From Cotesia glomerata (Eukaryota; Arthropoda; Insecta; Hymenoptera; Braconidae), in the NCBI RefSeq assembly GCF_020080835.1, contig NC_058167.1, positions 2,666,659-2,730,658 of the forward strand: a stretch of 64,000 bases of DNA, written 5' to 3'. Numbering within the stretch: the first letter of the stretch is position 1; each line of letters starts with the position of its first letter. Shown here one piece after another: positions 47,039-58,599 of this stretch. A program made the translations under genes and the position numbers. A model generated the notes under the pieces. It made no database searches. It saw only the letters and a program-made list of their open reading frames with translations, and was not told the DNA's origin.

Positions 47039-47953
47039 TCAGAAGTGGGATCAGGATCATCTGCTGCATCTTCCTCTGAGCAATTTAAACTGCTTTTGGA
47101 AATGCAAAACAAAAGTCTTGTGGAGCTAATAAAGGCTATGGCAAAACCAGTGTCACCGAGTCGTAGTATTTCACTACCGAAATTTAACCCAGAAAATTCA
47201 AACGCGGATTCGTGTGCTTGGTGCGCGACAGTGGATATGTGTTTAGTGGAACGTCCTCTGGAAGGTAGTTCGTTAGTTATTGCACTAAGTGAAGCTCTTC
47301 AAGGATCTGCGTCTACTTGGTTGTCTCAAGTGTGTTACCCTGGAATAACCTGGACTGATTTCAAAGATCTTTTCATTGCAAGGTTTGCCGGAGTGGAAAC
47401 ACCAGCAGCAACTCTAATCAATCTGCAAAATAGTCGTCCAAAAGACGGTGAGTGCTTAGCATCTTACTCGAGTCGTCTCCTGGCGTCACTCACGTCAAAG
47501 TGGAAAAATTTAACTGCGGAAGAAATCGCAGTATCAGTTGTTCTTGCGCACACGGCTCAGTTTGATAGTCGTCTTCAACGTTTGGCGTTCACCACAGACG
47601 TCAAGTCCCGTGTTCAACTGCAGAAAGAGTTAAAAGCTTTTTCTTACACGCGCAAGAGACCTGCGTCGTCCCAAGATGAGCGACCGCCGTCTGATTTCAA
47701 GAAATTTAAGTCAGCCGCGCCTATTAAGTGTCATTCATGTGGGAAAATGGGGCACAAGAGTACAAATTGTCTGTCGACGGAAAATCAGAGGAAACCAGAG
47801 TCATCACCAAACAATCAGGTAGCTGTTAAACATGTTCCAACGCACAACAAGCCTGTTACCTGCTACAAGTGTGGGGAAATTGGACATATCGCTTTCAAAT
47901 GTCAATCTACGGCCAGCAGCACTTCGAAGAATCATGGAAGCAAGGACTTTTGA
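46985..47953 (+). CDS. mdg3-like gag
   Basis: 322 residues starting inside the LTR. It has a capsid-like region (SLPKFNPENSNADSCAWCAT; SYSSRLLASLTSKWKNL) and two CCHC knuckles, CHSCGKMGHKSTNC and CYKCGEIGHIAFKC, which bind RNA during particle assembly. It ends at TGA 47951-47953, but the same frame continues directly into pol (ERQIDFCTVAAPSG), so the stop is either a nonsense mutation (CGA to TGA) or a programmed read-through site. Confidence 0.88.
   Translation: MKPPSPLNSDAPENVTPTSEVGSGSSAASSSEQFKLLLEMQNKSLVELIKAMAKPVSPSRSISLPKFNPENSNADSCAWCATVDMCLVERPLEGSSLVIALSEALQGSASTWLSQVCYPGITWTDFKDLFIARFAGVETPAATLINLQNSRPKDGECLASYSSRLLASLTSKWKNLTAEEIAVSVVLAHTAQFDSRLQRLAFTTDVKSRVQLQKELKAFSYTRKRPASSQDERPPSDFKKFKSAAPIKCHSCGKMGHKSTNCLSTENQRKPESSPNNQVAVKHVPTHNKPVTCYKCGEIGHIAFKCQSTASSTSKNHGSKDF
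47039..47051 (+). other. Candidate primer binding site (tRNA-Leu)
   Basis: TCAGAAGTGGGAT directly after the LTR equals the complement of the ...ATCCCACTTCTGA end of an insect tRNA-Leu as I recall it. The outer TGGTG is not matched, as if the site were offset by 5 nt. It lies inside the gag reading frame. Confidence 0.5.
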
Positions 47954-50900
47954 GAGCGGCAAATCGATTTCTGCACAGTGGCAGCTCCGTCAGGTTCCTT
48001 AATACATCGTGGTGAGTCGTTTTCATTTTGGTTTGATTCGGGAGCTGAATGCTCGTTAATTAAAGAAAGTTTTGCCGCTAAATTTGCGGGTAAACGTAAA
48101 AATAATTTAATAATTTTAAAGGGCATTGGAAATGTCGGTGTAAATAGTACTGTACAAATTTTGTCTGAAATTGTAATTAATGGCCATACGTTAGAGATTT
48201 TATTGCATGTCATCCCTGATGATTATTTGAAATGTGACATTATGATTAGTCGTGAAATTTTTGGTCAAGGATTTGATATAAATATCTCAGCAGATAGTTT
48301 TAGTCTATTTAAAAGTAAAAAGATTAATGTATGCGATAAAGTCGAGTCCGATAGAAAGATTGATTTTAATAATGTAGATACGGATGTAAATGAAGATAGT
48401 AGAGAAAAACTTATTTCAATCTTAAAGGAATATACCGACTCTTTTATTCAAGGTTTTCCAAATACTCGGGTTAATACTGGGGAACTTAAAATACGTTTAG
48501 TTGACCCTAATGTAACTGTACAAAGGCGACCGTATCGTCTTAGTGCTGAGGAAAGGCAGGTAGTAAGAGAAAGAATAGGTGAACTATTAAATGCAAATGT
48601 TATACGTCCCAGCTGTTCACCTTTTGCCAGCCCTATATTGTTGGTTAAAAAGAAAGATTGTTCAGACCGTCTATGTGTTGATTATCGCTCATTAAATGAT
48701 AATACTATTGACGATAAATTTCCACTACCTCTTATTGCTGATCAGATAGCCCGACTTTCTAACGCAAAATATTTCACGTGCTTAGACATGGCCAGCGGGT
48801 TTCACCAAATCCCTGTCTATCCAGAGTCCATTGAGAAAACGGCGTTTGTCACGCCTGATGGCCAGTTCGAATATCTGACCATGCCATTTGGTCTGAAAAA
48901 TGCACCATCCGTTTTTCAACGAGCTGTTATGAAAGCTCTTGGAGATCTCGCTTATCAATGGGTTATCGTGTATCTAGACGATATCATGGTTATTGCCTCA
49001 ACAATCGAGGAAGCGTTAGAAAGACTCTGAAAAGTTATTAAAATTCTTATCAAAGCCGGATTCTCATTTAATTTTTCTAAGTGTTCGTTCCTCAGAACTT
49101 CAGTGCAATACTTAGGATATGAGATTTCCGCTGGAGAGGTTCGACCCAACTCCCGTAAAATAGAAGCATTGACCATGCTACCTGCACCCCAAACAGTGAC
49201 TCAGTTGAGACAATTCATCGGTCTCTCTTCTTACTTTCGTAAATTTATTCCCAAGTTCTCGCAGGTAATGAGACCCTTATATCGACTAACCTCAGGTACC
49301 AAAAGAGATATTGAATGGACAGAAGTCCATGAAAACGTTCGCCGAAAAGTAATCGCAGCATTAACTAACGAGCCGGTGCTAATGATCTTTAACCCAAATC
49401 TTCCTATTGAACTGCATACGGACGCTAGTTCCGAAGGCTATGGCGCCATATTAATGCAAAAGTTAGATGGTTCTAATCGAGTTGTAGAGTACTATAGTCA
49501 AGCGACTAGCTCAGCTGAATCGAAGTATCATTCGTATGAACTGGAAACGTTAGCTGTATTTAATGCCGTTAAATACTTCCGTCATTATTTACATGCACGA
49601 TCGTTTGTAGTTGTAACGGATTGTAATTCGTTAAAAGCTGCCCGGAAGAAAGCCGATCTAACACCAAGGGTTCATCGATGGTGGGCTTTCTTACAGACTT
49701 TTAATTTTGATATTGTTTACAGAGAAGGCAAGCGTATGGCTCACGCTGACTTCTTCTCTCGAAATCCTATCATAAAACAGCCAGGTACGAATCGAAACAA
49801 AATTGTAGAAAAACATATTAACCTGGCAGAAATTTCAGATAATTGGCTTTTAGTTGAACAACGTCGCGATTCTGAAATTAGTATGATAGTGAAAGAATTA
49901 GAAAACGATGAGTTGCCACCCGATGTAGCTAAGACTTATGAATTACAGTCTGGATTACTCCATCGCAAAATTCAACGGCGAGGTAAAACACTTTGTTTAC
50001 CTATTATCCCTCGTGCTTTTCGGTGGTCGGTGATAAACCACGTGCATGAATCCATTATGCACTTGGGTTCAGACAAAACACTTGATAAAGTTTGTGATTA
50101 TTATTGGTTTGAAGGAATGGCGAAATATGTCCGTAAATTTGTTGATTATTGTTATACCTGTAAGGTTTCCAAGTCCAGTTCGGGTAAAGTACAAGCAGAG
50201 CTTCATCCTATCCCTAAAACTAGTATTCCTTGGCATACAGTACACATGGACATTACGGGTAAGCTGAGTGGGAAAAACAATTCTAAAGAGTATGTTATTG
50301 TTCTAGTAGACGCATTTACTAAGTTCGTTTTGTTGTACCATACTCGTAAAATAGATACCGTTAATAGCATCAAAGCCTTGAAATATGCTATATTCCTCTT
50401 TGGTCCTCCGACTCGCATAATAGCAGATCAAGGCAGATGTTTTACAAGTAAAGAATTTCAGGAGTATTGTGCATCTCAAAATTCAAAATTACATTTAATT
50501 GCTACGGGTTCTAGTCGAGCGAATGGTCAGGTAGAAAGAGTAATGGGTACTCTTAAAAGTATGTTTACTGCAGCCGAAACGAATGGAAACTCGTGGCAGG
50601 CAGTTGTCAATGAAATTCAACTGGCAATGAATTGCACTACCAATCGAGTCACTAATGCGAGTCCCTTAGAATTGTTAATTGGTAAAGTAGCCAGACCTTT
50701 TGGAATGGTAGTTGGCCAGGTAGATAAAGAAATAGATATCTCTGACGTAAGGCAAAAAGCTATTGAGAATACAGAAATAAATGCTAAATACGATAAGTAT
50801 AGATTTGATAAAAATAAAGCTAGAATTGAACCATTTAAAGTAGGAGATTTTGTGTTAATTAAGAACGAAGAAAGAAATCAAACGAAGCTTGATCCTAAGT

Positions 50901-51127
50901 TTAGAGGTCCATTTGTAGTGGCGGAAATTCTCGATGGTGATCGGTATACTTTGAAGTCATTAGACAATAATAGGACTTATAAATATAGTCACGAGAATTT
51001 GAGGAAAATGCCGGAAAGTCATATTCCTATTGAATTGGATATACCAGATGATCATGAAGGTGATGAACAGGAAGTTTCTCAGAATGACTCTGAGACAGAG
51101 TCAGAAACCACCGGGGGGGAAGACTGA
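47954..51127 (+). pseudogene. mdg3-like pol, one in-frame TGA
   Basis: The frame is continuous with gag. Protease: FWFDSGAECSLIKESF. RT: RPYRLSAEERQVV, LCVDYRSLN, FTCLDMASGFHQIP, MPFGLKNAPSVFQR, active site VIVYLDDIMV. A TGA at 49028-49030 interrupts RT just after LERL; the frame resumes with KVIKILIKAGFSFNFSKC. RNase H: IELHTDASSEGYGAIL, SYELETLAVFNAVKYFRHYL. Integrase: zinc-binding HH-CC (HESIMHLG; CYTCKVS), then HMDITG, IADQG and NGQVERV for the D, D, E residues, and a C-terminal GDFVLIKNE/FRGPFVV domain. The last codons are acidic. Otherwise complete; CGA to TGA would explain the stop. Confidence 0.88.
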
Positions 51128-51686
51128 GCACTAATGGTAGTTGTTTAAAGTCGCACCACGTGCATCAGGCTGTAGGTCATAATGGCAAATCAATGGTGGT
51201 TTGGCCAGAGTGTGATGGGCAGTAGATGATGTGGTGGCGATGAGAAAAATTTTGCTTCTGGGGGTCAAACTACTTGCGCCAAGCTGTAGTCGTAACTGCG
51301 AATCCAGAGTGATTTGAATCAATCTTGGTTGCCAAGATTGTCTGGGCGCGATGGGCAGTTGGTGAAGTAGCGGGGGCCTGAGGAGAAAATTATAAGTTGT
51401 ACTACATGTGTCATTGGTTGACAATGTAGGAAAGGTTTTGAAGACTGGTGTACATAGTTGAGTAACTATGGTAGTACACAGTTTTGCTGTATGCGATATA
51501 CAGTTGCAGACCATTGTGTGCTAAGGGTCTATACCTGGGGTGGTGATGAATATAGCCTGCATGATCGCTAGGATAGACAAATCGTAGAAATTTTGAAAAG
51601 GCATCCTTAAGAAACTAAGTTTGTTAGATTTGATAGTCGAGAGTTTTCGTAGCTCGAATGAACCTCTGAATAAAGAAATGTCAATG

Positions 51687-51717
<31 letters not shown>

Positions 51718-51784
51718 AAATGACATGGCTTGTAATAAAATGTTTACAGATACACCCGAGGACGTGTGATCGTCAGGTTGGCCG
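51128..51784 (+). other. Region between pol and 3' LTR of the mdg3-like element
   Basis: No env. It has loosely repeated GATGGGCAGT...GAGAAAATT blocks, an A29 run (51687-51715), and no clear purine tract right before the LTR (GTTGGCCG), which is unusual. Confidence 0.6.
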
Positions 51785-52327
51785 TGTCGGAGATGGCATC
51801 GAGCTGTTTTCCCAGAGACTGGGAAATTCCTAATATTGTAGTTTGCCATTTAAGTAGTTGTGCATAGAATTTTAAAGTATAGAATATTAGTAATTATTTA
51901 TGACTTAAGCCGATTATGTTCTTTTATGATTATGGCAATGGGCTTGAGTCTGGAGTGACAGTGGTCACCAAACGTAGCCGAGGTCACAGGATAGAAGAAA
52001 AGGTATCGACAGACAATGAGGGCTGTCGAAATATTTTAAGAGAAGAAGTACTTAGTGTACTTAGATTGCAGTTCTGGTAGAGCATTACTCGAGTAACGAC
52101 GTGGAGTATATCCTGCTGACCCCGGATTCGTTCTCAGACTTATTGCCTAGCGCTTTACTGTAAAATTGTATCTCGATTATTAGTTATTATCCGATTTATT
52201 GTATTACGAATATCCGTAGCTGTTGTATTGTTTATACGAGTTAGTGTTATATTTAAATTATCGTCAAATAAATAAATATGAAACCGCCAAGCCCACTGAA
52301 TTCTGACGCCCCTGAAAATGTGACTCC

Positions 52328-52331
<4 letters not shown>
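51785..52331 (+). repeat. mdg3-like 3' LTR
   Basis: 547 bp; differs from the 5' LTR at GATTGCAG (vs GATGGCAG) and CGATTATT (vs CGATAATT). Confidence 0.95.
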
Positions 52332-52375
<44 letters not shown>

Positions 52376-52399
52376 AATATATATATAACTATATATATA

Positions 52400-52435
<36 letters not shown>

Positions 52436-52440
52436 TCTAT
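52332..52440. repeat. (AT)n microsatellite
   Basis: Imperfect AT tract that, with 46470-46491, made up the target of the Gypsy insertion. Confidence 0.9.
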
Positions 52441-52655
52441 TCTATATATATATAAGAGATTTCCACCTATATAGTCACTCATCACGATATCTCTGGAACC
52501 ATTAGAGCTAAAGACTTGAAATTTGGTAGGAATATGCTTTTCACCGAGTAGAGGTCAGCTAAAGAACGGATTTTACGAAATTCCACCCCCAAGGGGGGTG
52601 CGGGGGTGTTAATTGAAAAAATTCACATTTGAAAAAATACAGCTCTTATAGGTAT
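52441..52655 (+). mobile_element. 5' end of a Helitron/Helentron-like element, cut by the gap
   Basis: TCTATATATATATAAGAGAT followed by TCACTCATCACGATATCTCT, GAACCATTAGAGCTAAAGAC and TTGAAATTTGG resembles widespread arthropod Helitron-type 5' ends. The body is lost in the N block. Confidence 0.45.
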
Positions 52656-52755
52656 NNNNNNNNNNNNNNNNNNNNNNNNNNNNNNNNNNNNNNNNNNNNN
52701 NNNNNNNNNNNNNNNNNNNNNNNNNNNNNNNNNNNNNNNNNNNNNNNNNNNNNNN
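52656..52755. other. Assembly gap (100 N)
   Basis: Exactly 100 N. Confidence 0.99.
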
Positions 52756-53000
52756 GAGAAAATTTTTTTTTTTTTTAAAAGTTGAAAGAGGAAAAAAAGA
52801 GCACTTTGAAATGAAGATTCTTTAGAATTTTATTATATCGATTCTCCCTTTTTTCTTTTTCTCTCTCGAGGATTAAAATATATAGGTAAATAAGTGTATG
52901 TGCTTAATTCTAATATTTATTTAATAATAATATTTTTAAAAAAATGAAGAATATATAGACCAATAAATGTACTTTACAGAGATATTTTCTGATCTTGTTT
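52756..53000. other. AT-rich sequence after the gap
   Basis: Possibly the 3' non-coding part of the minus-strand element to its right. No similarity to the putative LTR at 63579-64000 was noticed. Confidence 0.3.
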
Positions 53001-55700
53001 TTAATTTTTATTCATTTTAGTTGTAGTCGTAGTCGGCGGAGTCAGGAATGCCGGTCCAGGGATGGCGTTGATGGTGTTATTCTCTGTTGTCCGTGAACTC
53101 CTATTGGTAGACTCCTGTTTGGTGTTTCTGTGAGCTGGTCCTGAGGGATCTCAGGGTCGAGTTGGGTATGTTGGAAATTGTGTGTCTGTGAGTTCGAATG
53201 TTTCAGTTTGTCTCTTTCAACTGGAACGATTTTTGCTTTCTTGTTTTGGGAATTTCTGCAGAGGTTTGAGGCAGATTGCAAACAACAACCTGTAAAGTAA
53301 TAATATACAAAGAAAAGATAAGAGATGTTATACTGAAAGCACTGCGCCTGTGTTTTTGCGATTGTGATGTACCGATGCTTTGATTCTTCTTGATGGTGGA
53401 GTCCAATTCTCGTAGAGTCTGTTCTCGTTGCACCTTCGAGGCGCTGCAATAGCCCCATGGAGAGAGTAGGGTATTTTCCCCCTACTGGTTCTTTGGCGAT
53501 GCTTCTGTCAGCAGATGAGGTCGTTTTGGTTTTTCGGGTGAGGTTAGTCAACCAGGATGTGGTTAAGTTTATGGTGGGGGAAGGCGAAGATACCGATTGT
53601 GTCTGTTTCTTCTTCGGTCCCCTTGATTACAAAATGATTATTTAGTTAGACGCAGCCGGGGGACTAAGGTAAAGGTACCTGAGCCATGGATCTGATAAGT
53701 AAATCGATGCGTATTTTTGAGTCGCATGTTATAAAGTAGTTTCTGGCTTACAGGTGGAATCAAGCCCAGGAATTCGATTGGATGTAATTTTATTAGTTGT
53801 GAATGAACATTTAGGTAATATTCGGACGTCGCATTGTTTCATTATCTCAAGTTGTTTGGCTTTTAAATAGAGCTCGTAGTTCGCACTCTTCAGTGTTGTC
53901 TTTTACACTTTGAGGGGACGTTAACTCTCACAGGCTATGTCTGTTGAGATTGTTTGCAATGCAACTTTTGATGGCTTCAATGGGGTCCAGTGACAGTATT
54001 GATTTTGCAAGGCGTCTATTGACAGGGTGAGGTAGTCCTTGCTGGTCGGGATCAGCAGGCTCCTCATGAGCTCCTCCGATTGCTTTGAGGGAGAGGCAGA
54101 TAAGTCTTATTTGATAGAGTTGGAATGTGATTAAGCCCAGTGCAACGGTAGGGTGATTATAATTAGTAGCTCATTATCTATTCTTCCTGTGTTCACCTTT
54201 GCGATGCTTGGATAGTGATTCTGGAGATTTACGTGGTCCACTGGGTTGTGAGTGTGGGTTTTAAGGGTGCTGGGGAAAACGTATTGTAATATATCTCTGC
54301 CGTTGCATTTTCTCAGTTGATCTGGTGAAAGAAGGCCTCCTCCTGGGACGACCCCTCTCTTATGTCTTCTATCGCTGACTCAGCTTCCTTGAGGTAGCGT
54401 AATAGACCCGACGTTCTTTTTGTAGGCTCTTTCGTCGGCTCTTTTGCACACAAAATGTAGACTGTAGTTTCATTTTTCTCGATCACGTTCCCCGACCTTG
54501 GTGGCGTAGCGCTATTGATTGTGTTGGACAGCAGAAGTGACTCTGGCCCAAGTGTTGTTTTGATCGGAGATGATTTTTGTTTATTTCCCCTGATTTTGTT
54601 TATATGCACGTTGAGTTGTTTATTGAGTGTTGTTATCTCTCGTTTGGTCTATTGTATAACTTGTCATTTCCTTAAGGAGAAATGTTTGTTCAAATGGTCG
54701 TCGAATCCATAAGTCCGAAAGGCTTTTCTGAGCTATGGATCCTACGAAGTCCAAAACCAGGGCGTCCCTTCAGTTTCCGGATTTTAGTTTATGTAAATTG
54801 TCTGCTTGTTTTAGATTTTGTTTCACTGAACCTGACTGATTACATCCTCTCTGCCCTACTTTCTAAGAATACTTCTTTTTAATATAGCTTTTCTTTTCCC
54901 TAGGTGATTTCGCACTCCGGGGAGGAGAAGTATGATAGACATGACATTTTGGCGGCTTTCTTTATCGCCGTCCTTGGGTGATGACATCTCCCTCGCCAAG
55001 GAGATATATTGGTAGATGTGGTTCCGGACGTCTATAGTAGAGACTATTCTTCCATTCTCAATTTCTATTAGATTTGAAGATAAGTTTTGTATTTGCTCTA
55101 TATAGGATTCCTGGGTTGGATGAAGCTGGTTGAATTATTAGGAGCGTCACTTTGACCTGATTCTACAAGAAGGATGATGAGTAAGGCAGCATATGTTGAC
55201 TTGGAGTAGCTGCTGTAATGTCTCTTGCCTATTATTTTTTTTTTTGTATCGTGTTACTCGGTCGTGGGTAAGAGATCGTCTGTGGCCAGAGAAGTGTGTT
55301 TATTTTATTCGATAGCTCTTTTTCAGTTTGCTGGGATGTTTGATTATCAGCGTTTTCCATTGGGAAGTTCTAATATCAGGACAGCCCTTATTCGGTAACT
55401 TCTACGATCTTCAAAAGGACAGCTTTATAGTAGGTATCGAGTTTATTTTTCCGAGTTTCGTTCAAATTGTAAGCGAAATACTCCTACTTGAAAATCTATT
55501 GGGTGTAAAATTTTATCAGAATCTTTCTTTAGATCTTAATTTTGATTCGGCTGACAGTGAATCGCGAGCGACGCTCCGTGTGTGATTTAATCGATTCATT
55601 AAGTCAATTAGATAATCAGGACCTATGTTTCGATTTTTCATAATCGGGGAACTCGGGTTGGAGCGCTGAGCCTTTTACCGAAAACTAACTCTCTATGAGG
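53000..55700 (-). pseudogene. Possible env remnant of the errantivirus-like element
   Basis: It lies downstream of integrase where env is expected. Scattered pieces in several frames fit an F-like envelope surface glycoprotein by general layout: a part resembling the 'IPL...f.lY.i' stretch near 54100, and a hydrophobic segment near 53300 (ISYLFFVYYYF) that could be the membrane anchor, followed by a basic tail. No cleavage site or fusion peptide could be located, and no frame is longer than about 170 codons. The call rests mainly on position. Confidence 0.35.
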
Positions 55701-55716
55701 CGTGAATTTTGTCCCA

Positions 55717-56460
55717 CTATGGACCGAGGTAAGAGGGATAGTTAAACATGGCCATGGGTAAGTATTTCTCGTCCCAATCTGGAGAAGTGATTCGACAAAC
55801 ACTCTGAAGATATTCTGACAAGAGTTTGATGGCTTCTCTCTCCAGTGATCCGTTAGCTTGAGGGATAGTATCCTTTGAAGTTGTTACTCTTCTTATATGG
55901 AATATTTCTGACATTTTTGCTTTAGAGTTTTGAGGTGAATGATGTTCCTCTATCCGACAAGATCGTTCTCTTTGAGGCATCCTGTATAGGCAAAATATAT
56001 TGATTTCGATTCTAGGAGGAGACACTCTGCAATCGTTTCTGGGTCCTTGATAGACGATCAGAATTGCTATAGCTGCCGCAATGTTTTGTAAAAATTATCC
56101 TGGTATAGTGAGTGGGATATGTATGTTGCCTTTTGGTGCCGGTATCATTTTGGCCTACTATGGTGTCGATGTGATTGAGATTTTTCGAAAGCGTCGGACG
56201 GTGTAAAAATCGGTGATTACCATGGGTTGCTTCAGTTCTTATGCCCTGGGATAATTCCCCTTCTTGTTGACAAGTGTCGCTGATCTTCAGGGGATGTATT
56301 GATAAATCTGTTCTAAATTGTCATTCCCTGGCCAGTAGAAATTTTCTCTTTATTCTCCATGAGCAAGTCTTGAGGACTCCTTTATGTTCCTCCGATTCAG
56401 GCTTTGTGATGTTTTTCTTTGATAATTTACCGGGCCGTAGTTCCATCGTCTGGTACAGGA
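55717..56460 (-). pseudogene. Integrase of the errantivirus-like element, frame-broken
   Basis: In order on the minus strand: an HHCC-region piece (EEHKGVLKTCSWRIK, then FYWPGNDNLEQIYQYI), a QPMVITDFYTVRRFRKISIT piece, then the core end (RRVTTSKDTIPQANGSLER, with the catalytic Glu) and DWDEKYLPMAMFNY. These blocks occupy at least three frames. Integrase would insert the element's DNA copy; this one cannot be functional as written. Confidence 0.7.
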
Positions 56461-56582
56461 GATTTTTCCGTCACCGTCTAGAAGTGTTATTTGTACGGGG
56501 CAATCTCGTAATTTTCAGCAGGTGTTGTTGTATATTGTACAGGGGCAATCTCGTAGTTCTTTCAGCAGGTGTTGTTAGCATA

Positions 56583-57190
56583 TTTATGGAACCGAATCCA
56601 TCTCCCTTTTGAATTCTTAAAGGGAGTGAATTTCGTAGCGCTCAATGCGAGACAGCTGCCGGAGGCCGTTTATTAAATCTTCACTTTGGATGTTTAGTCC
56701 GATGATATTCTCCGACGAAGATAGAAAACGGTATTTGCCAATTTTTGTCACCAGGACGTCTCCTTTACGTGGCTTGGCCTGTTTCAGGTCGTCAACATCG
56801 ATAATTTGAGGTCACGGAGTATTTGCTGTTGGGTGGCTAGTTCGCGGTGATAAAGTGAGCGATGTTATCTCGAGCGTAAAGATGGAACCGAACTATCTCC
56901 TTTTGGGCCATTCTTAGAGTGAATTTCGTAGCGCTCCAATGCGAGACGAAAGCTTTGAGGCCGTTTATTAAATCTTCACTGATATTTTAGTCCGATGATA
57001 TTCTCCGACGAAGATAGAGAAACCCGATATTTCAAGCAATTTTTTGTCACCAGTGGACGCCCTTTACGTGGCTTACCTGTTTCAGGTCGTCGTAAATACT
57101 GATGAATTTGAGGTCACGGAGTAATTTTGCTGTTGGAGTGGGCTAGTTCGCAGTCTGTAGTGATAAAGTGAGCGATGTTATCTCGAGCGT
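56583..57190 (-). repeat. Tandem duplication of about 300 bp in the RNase H-integrase linker
   Basis: 56583-56882 and 56883-57190 are copies of the same segment; shared landmarks are TGAATTTCGTAGCGCTC, CCGTTTATTAAATCTTCACT, GTCCGATGATATTCTCCGAC and GAGCGATGTTATCTCGAGCG. The minus-strand reading gives KIGKYRFLSSSENIIGLNIQ followed by SEDLINGLRQLSRIERYEIH. The copies differ mainly by clusters of small indels, not by substitutions. Confidence 0.8.
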
Positions 57191-58599
57191 GAAGTGAGTC
57201 CATCTTGACTTTATTTAATAGTTCCACTACTCTTAGTTCATCAGGTCTATTTCGACACCTGACTTCTTCCGGGTTTGTTGGATTTTTCCATCCCCCCCTC
57301 TAGGTTTTTGTTTAGGAGGCTGGTCATTGTTTGGGACTATTTCCTCATCGATGGAGGATGTTTCTAGAGGTTCTATTGGTGATTATACCTGCTTTTCTCT
57401 CAGGGGACCAGAGGCCATATTGGCGTGGAGAAGTTATGTGTTTGCCGGTGGAGTTGCAATTTCTGGATTTTGTTGAGCAGTTGGAGTTACGGGATAAGCT
57501 TTCTCGAGAGGCTCGCGTCTTTGCTTTCCCTCGTTGAGGCAACTCTCCCGGAGAAGTTAGGTGGACTATCGGCTATGTACTGGGGTTTGGGGGTATAGGT
57601 TCCAGGAAAGAGACTCTCTTCGTTGATTTTCCTGTGTTCTCGGGCGCTGTAGAAGTAGTTGCTACAGGAGAACCGGAAGTCTAAGAACCGGCTTTGGAAC
57701 TTGCAGCCAGGTGAGGTCTGTGGTAGGCTTATTGTGGTGTAGTTCCTGATAGTCTTGGTCCTCATCTGAGGTGATGACAGATTACGATCTGGTATGGGTC
57801 TATACGGGGATTGATCCTAAGAACATGGCTAGTGTCGATTATTGGATCTTGACTCTGGGATCCCACTTGATGCCCTGCGATTCAAAAATTTTCTATCATT
57901 GTACGAACTAAAAGTTGGTGTTTCTGGAGCTAGTTGGATGGTGGTAGTATCAGTGAATGCTCTCGGTTCTAGAGGTGGGGAGAAGTCATCTGTGTGAGAT
58001 TTTTCTTGATTAATTTCCGGGCTCTTTGTTGTTAGGTTGAATTAAGCATCACCGTGTCGTCTGGTTCTACTGACTGGCAACTGGTACTATCCCCGGTCCT
58101 CGTTTGCTTCTTCCGGAGATAAACTCGTTTATGGTCATATCAGCTTCTTTTCGCTGGCTTCTCCGAGTTCTTTTCGTTGAATGTCTTCTCCAATGATCTT
58201 ATTTGCTGAGAAAGAAGTACTTTCGATAGATCTCTTTACTTCTTTATTACGTCCAGGACTTGGCGCAGGTACTGGTCTCCACCAGCGAGGATTTCCCTTT
58301 GAGGGATTGTTGATGACAAAGGGAGGTCGGGATGGGGTGTGGATTGGTCATCGGATTAGACCATTCTTCAAACGTTCTTATGGTGTTTTGAACGTTATAT
58401 TTTCTCCGGATGATTCAGTGATTTCTCCAGCAGATGGGATTCTGTTTGTTGTGGAGCCATGGGGATCTCTTCTTCTTCGTCCCCATTACTCGTCACCAGA
58501 GTCTAAATGAGGCCAGGGGGAGTTAGTTCCCCTAATTGAACTTCTCTAGCTGAGTAGAGATGGACTAGCTTCCCCCCTCTTAACGGCTCCTGGAGTGTG
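57191..58599 (-). pseudogene. Pol linker between RNase H and integrase (degraded)
   Basis: Position and pieces such as ELRVVELLNKVKMDSLHARD and NIAHFITTD fit the long linker of errantiviral pol. Other stretches are Ser/Pro-rich in broken frames. About 1.4 kb here has no intact frame. Confidence 0.4.

Larger units (their letters stand above)
46492..52331 (+). mobile_element. Young mdg3-like Gypsy LTR retrotransposon
   Basis: 547-bp LTRs at 46492-47038 and 51785-52331 differ at two positions only (about 99.6% identical). LTR ends are TGTCGGAG...CTCCGACA, an 8-bp terminal inverted repeat. The body holds gag and pol in one frame and no env. It lies in an (AT)n tract, so the TATA target duplication is plausible but not provable. 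Of all the elements here it is the most recent by LTR divergence. Confidence 0.95.

Noticed and set aside
50046..50267. 73-codon frame within the mdg3-like pol
   Set aside because: Shadow of the integrase coding sequence.
57331..58510. Several plus-strand frames of 60-110 codons
   Set aside because: They lie antisense to the degraded pol linker and show no domain.
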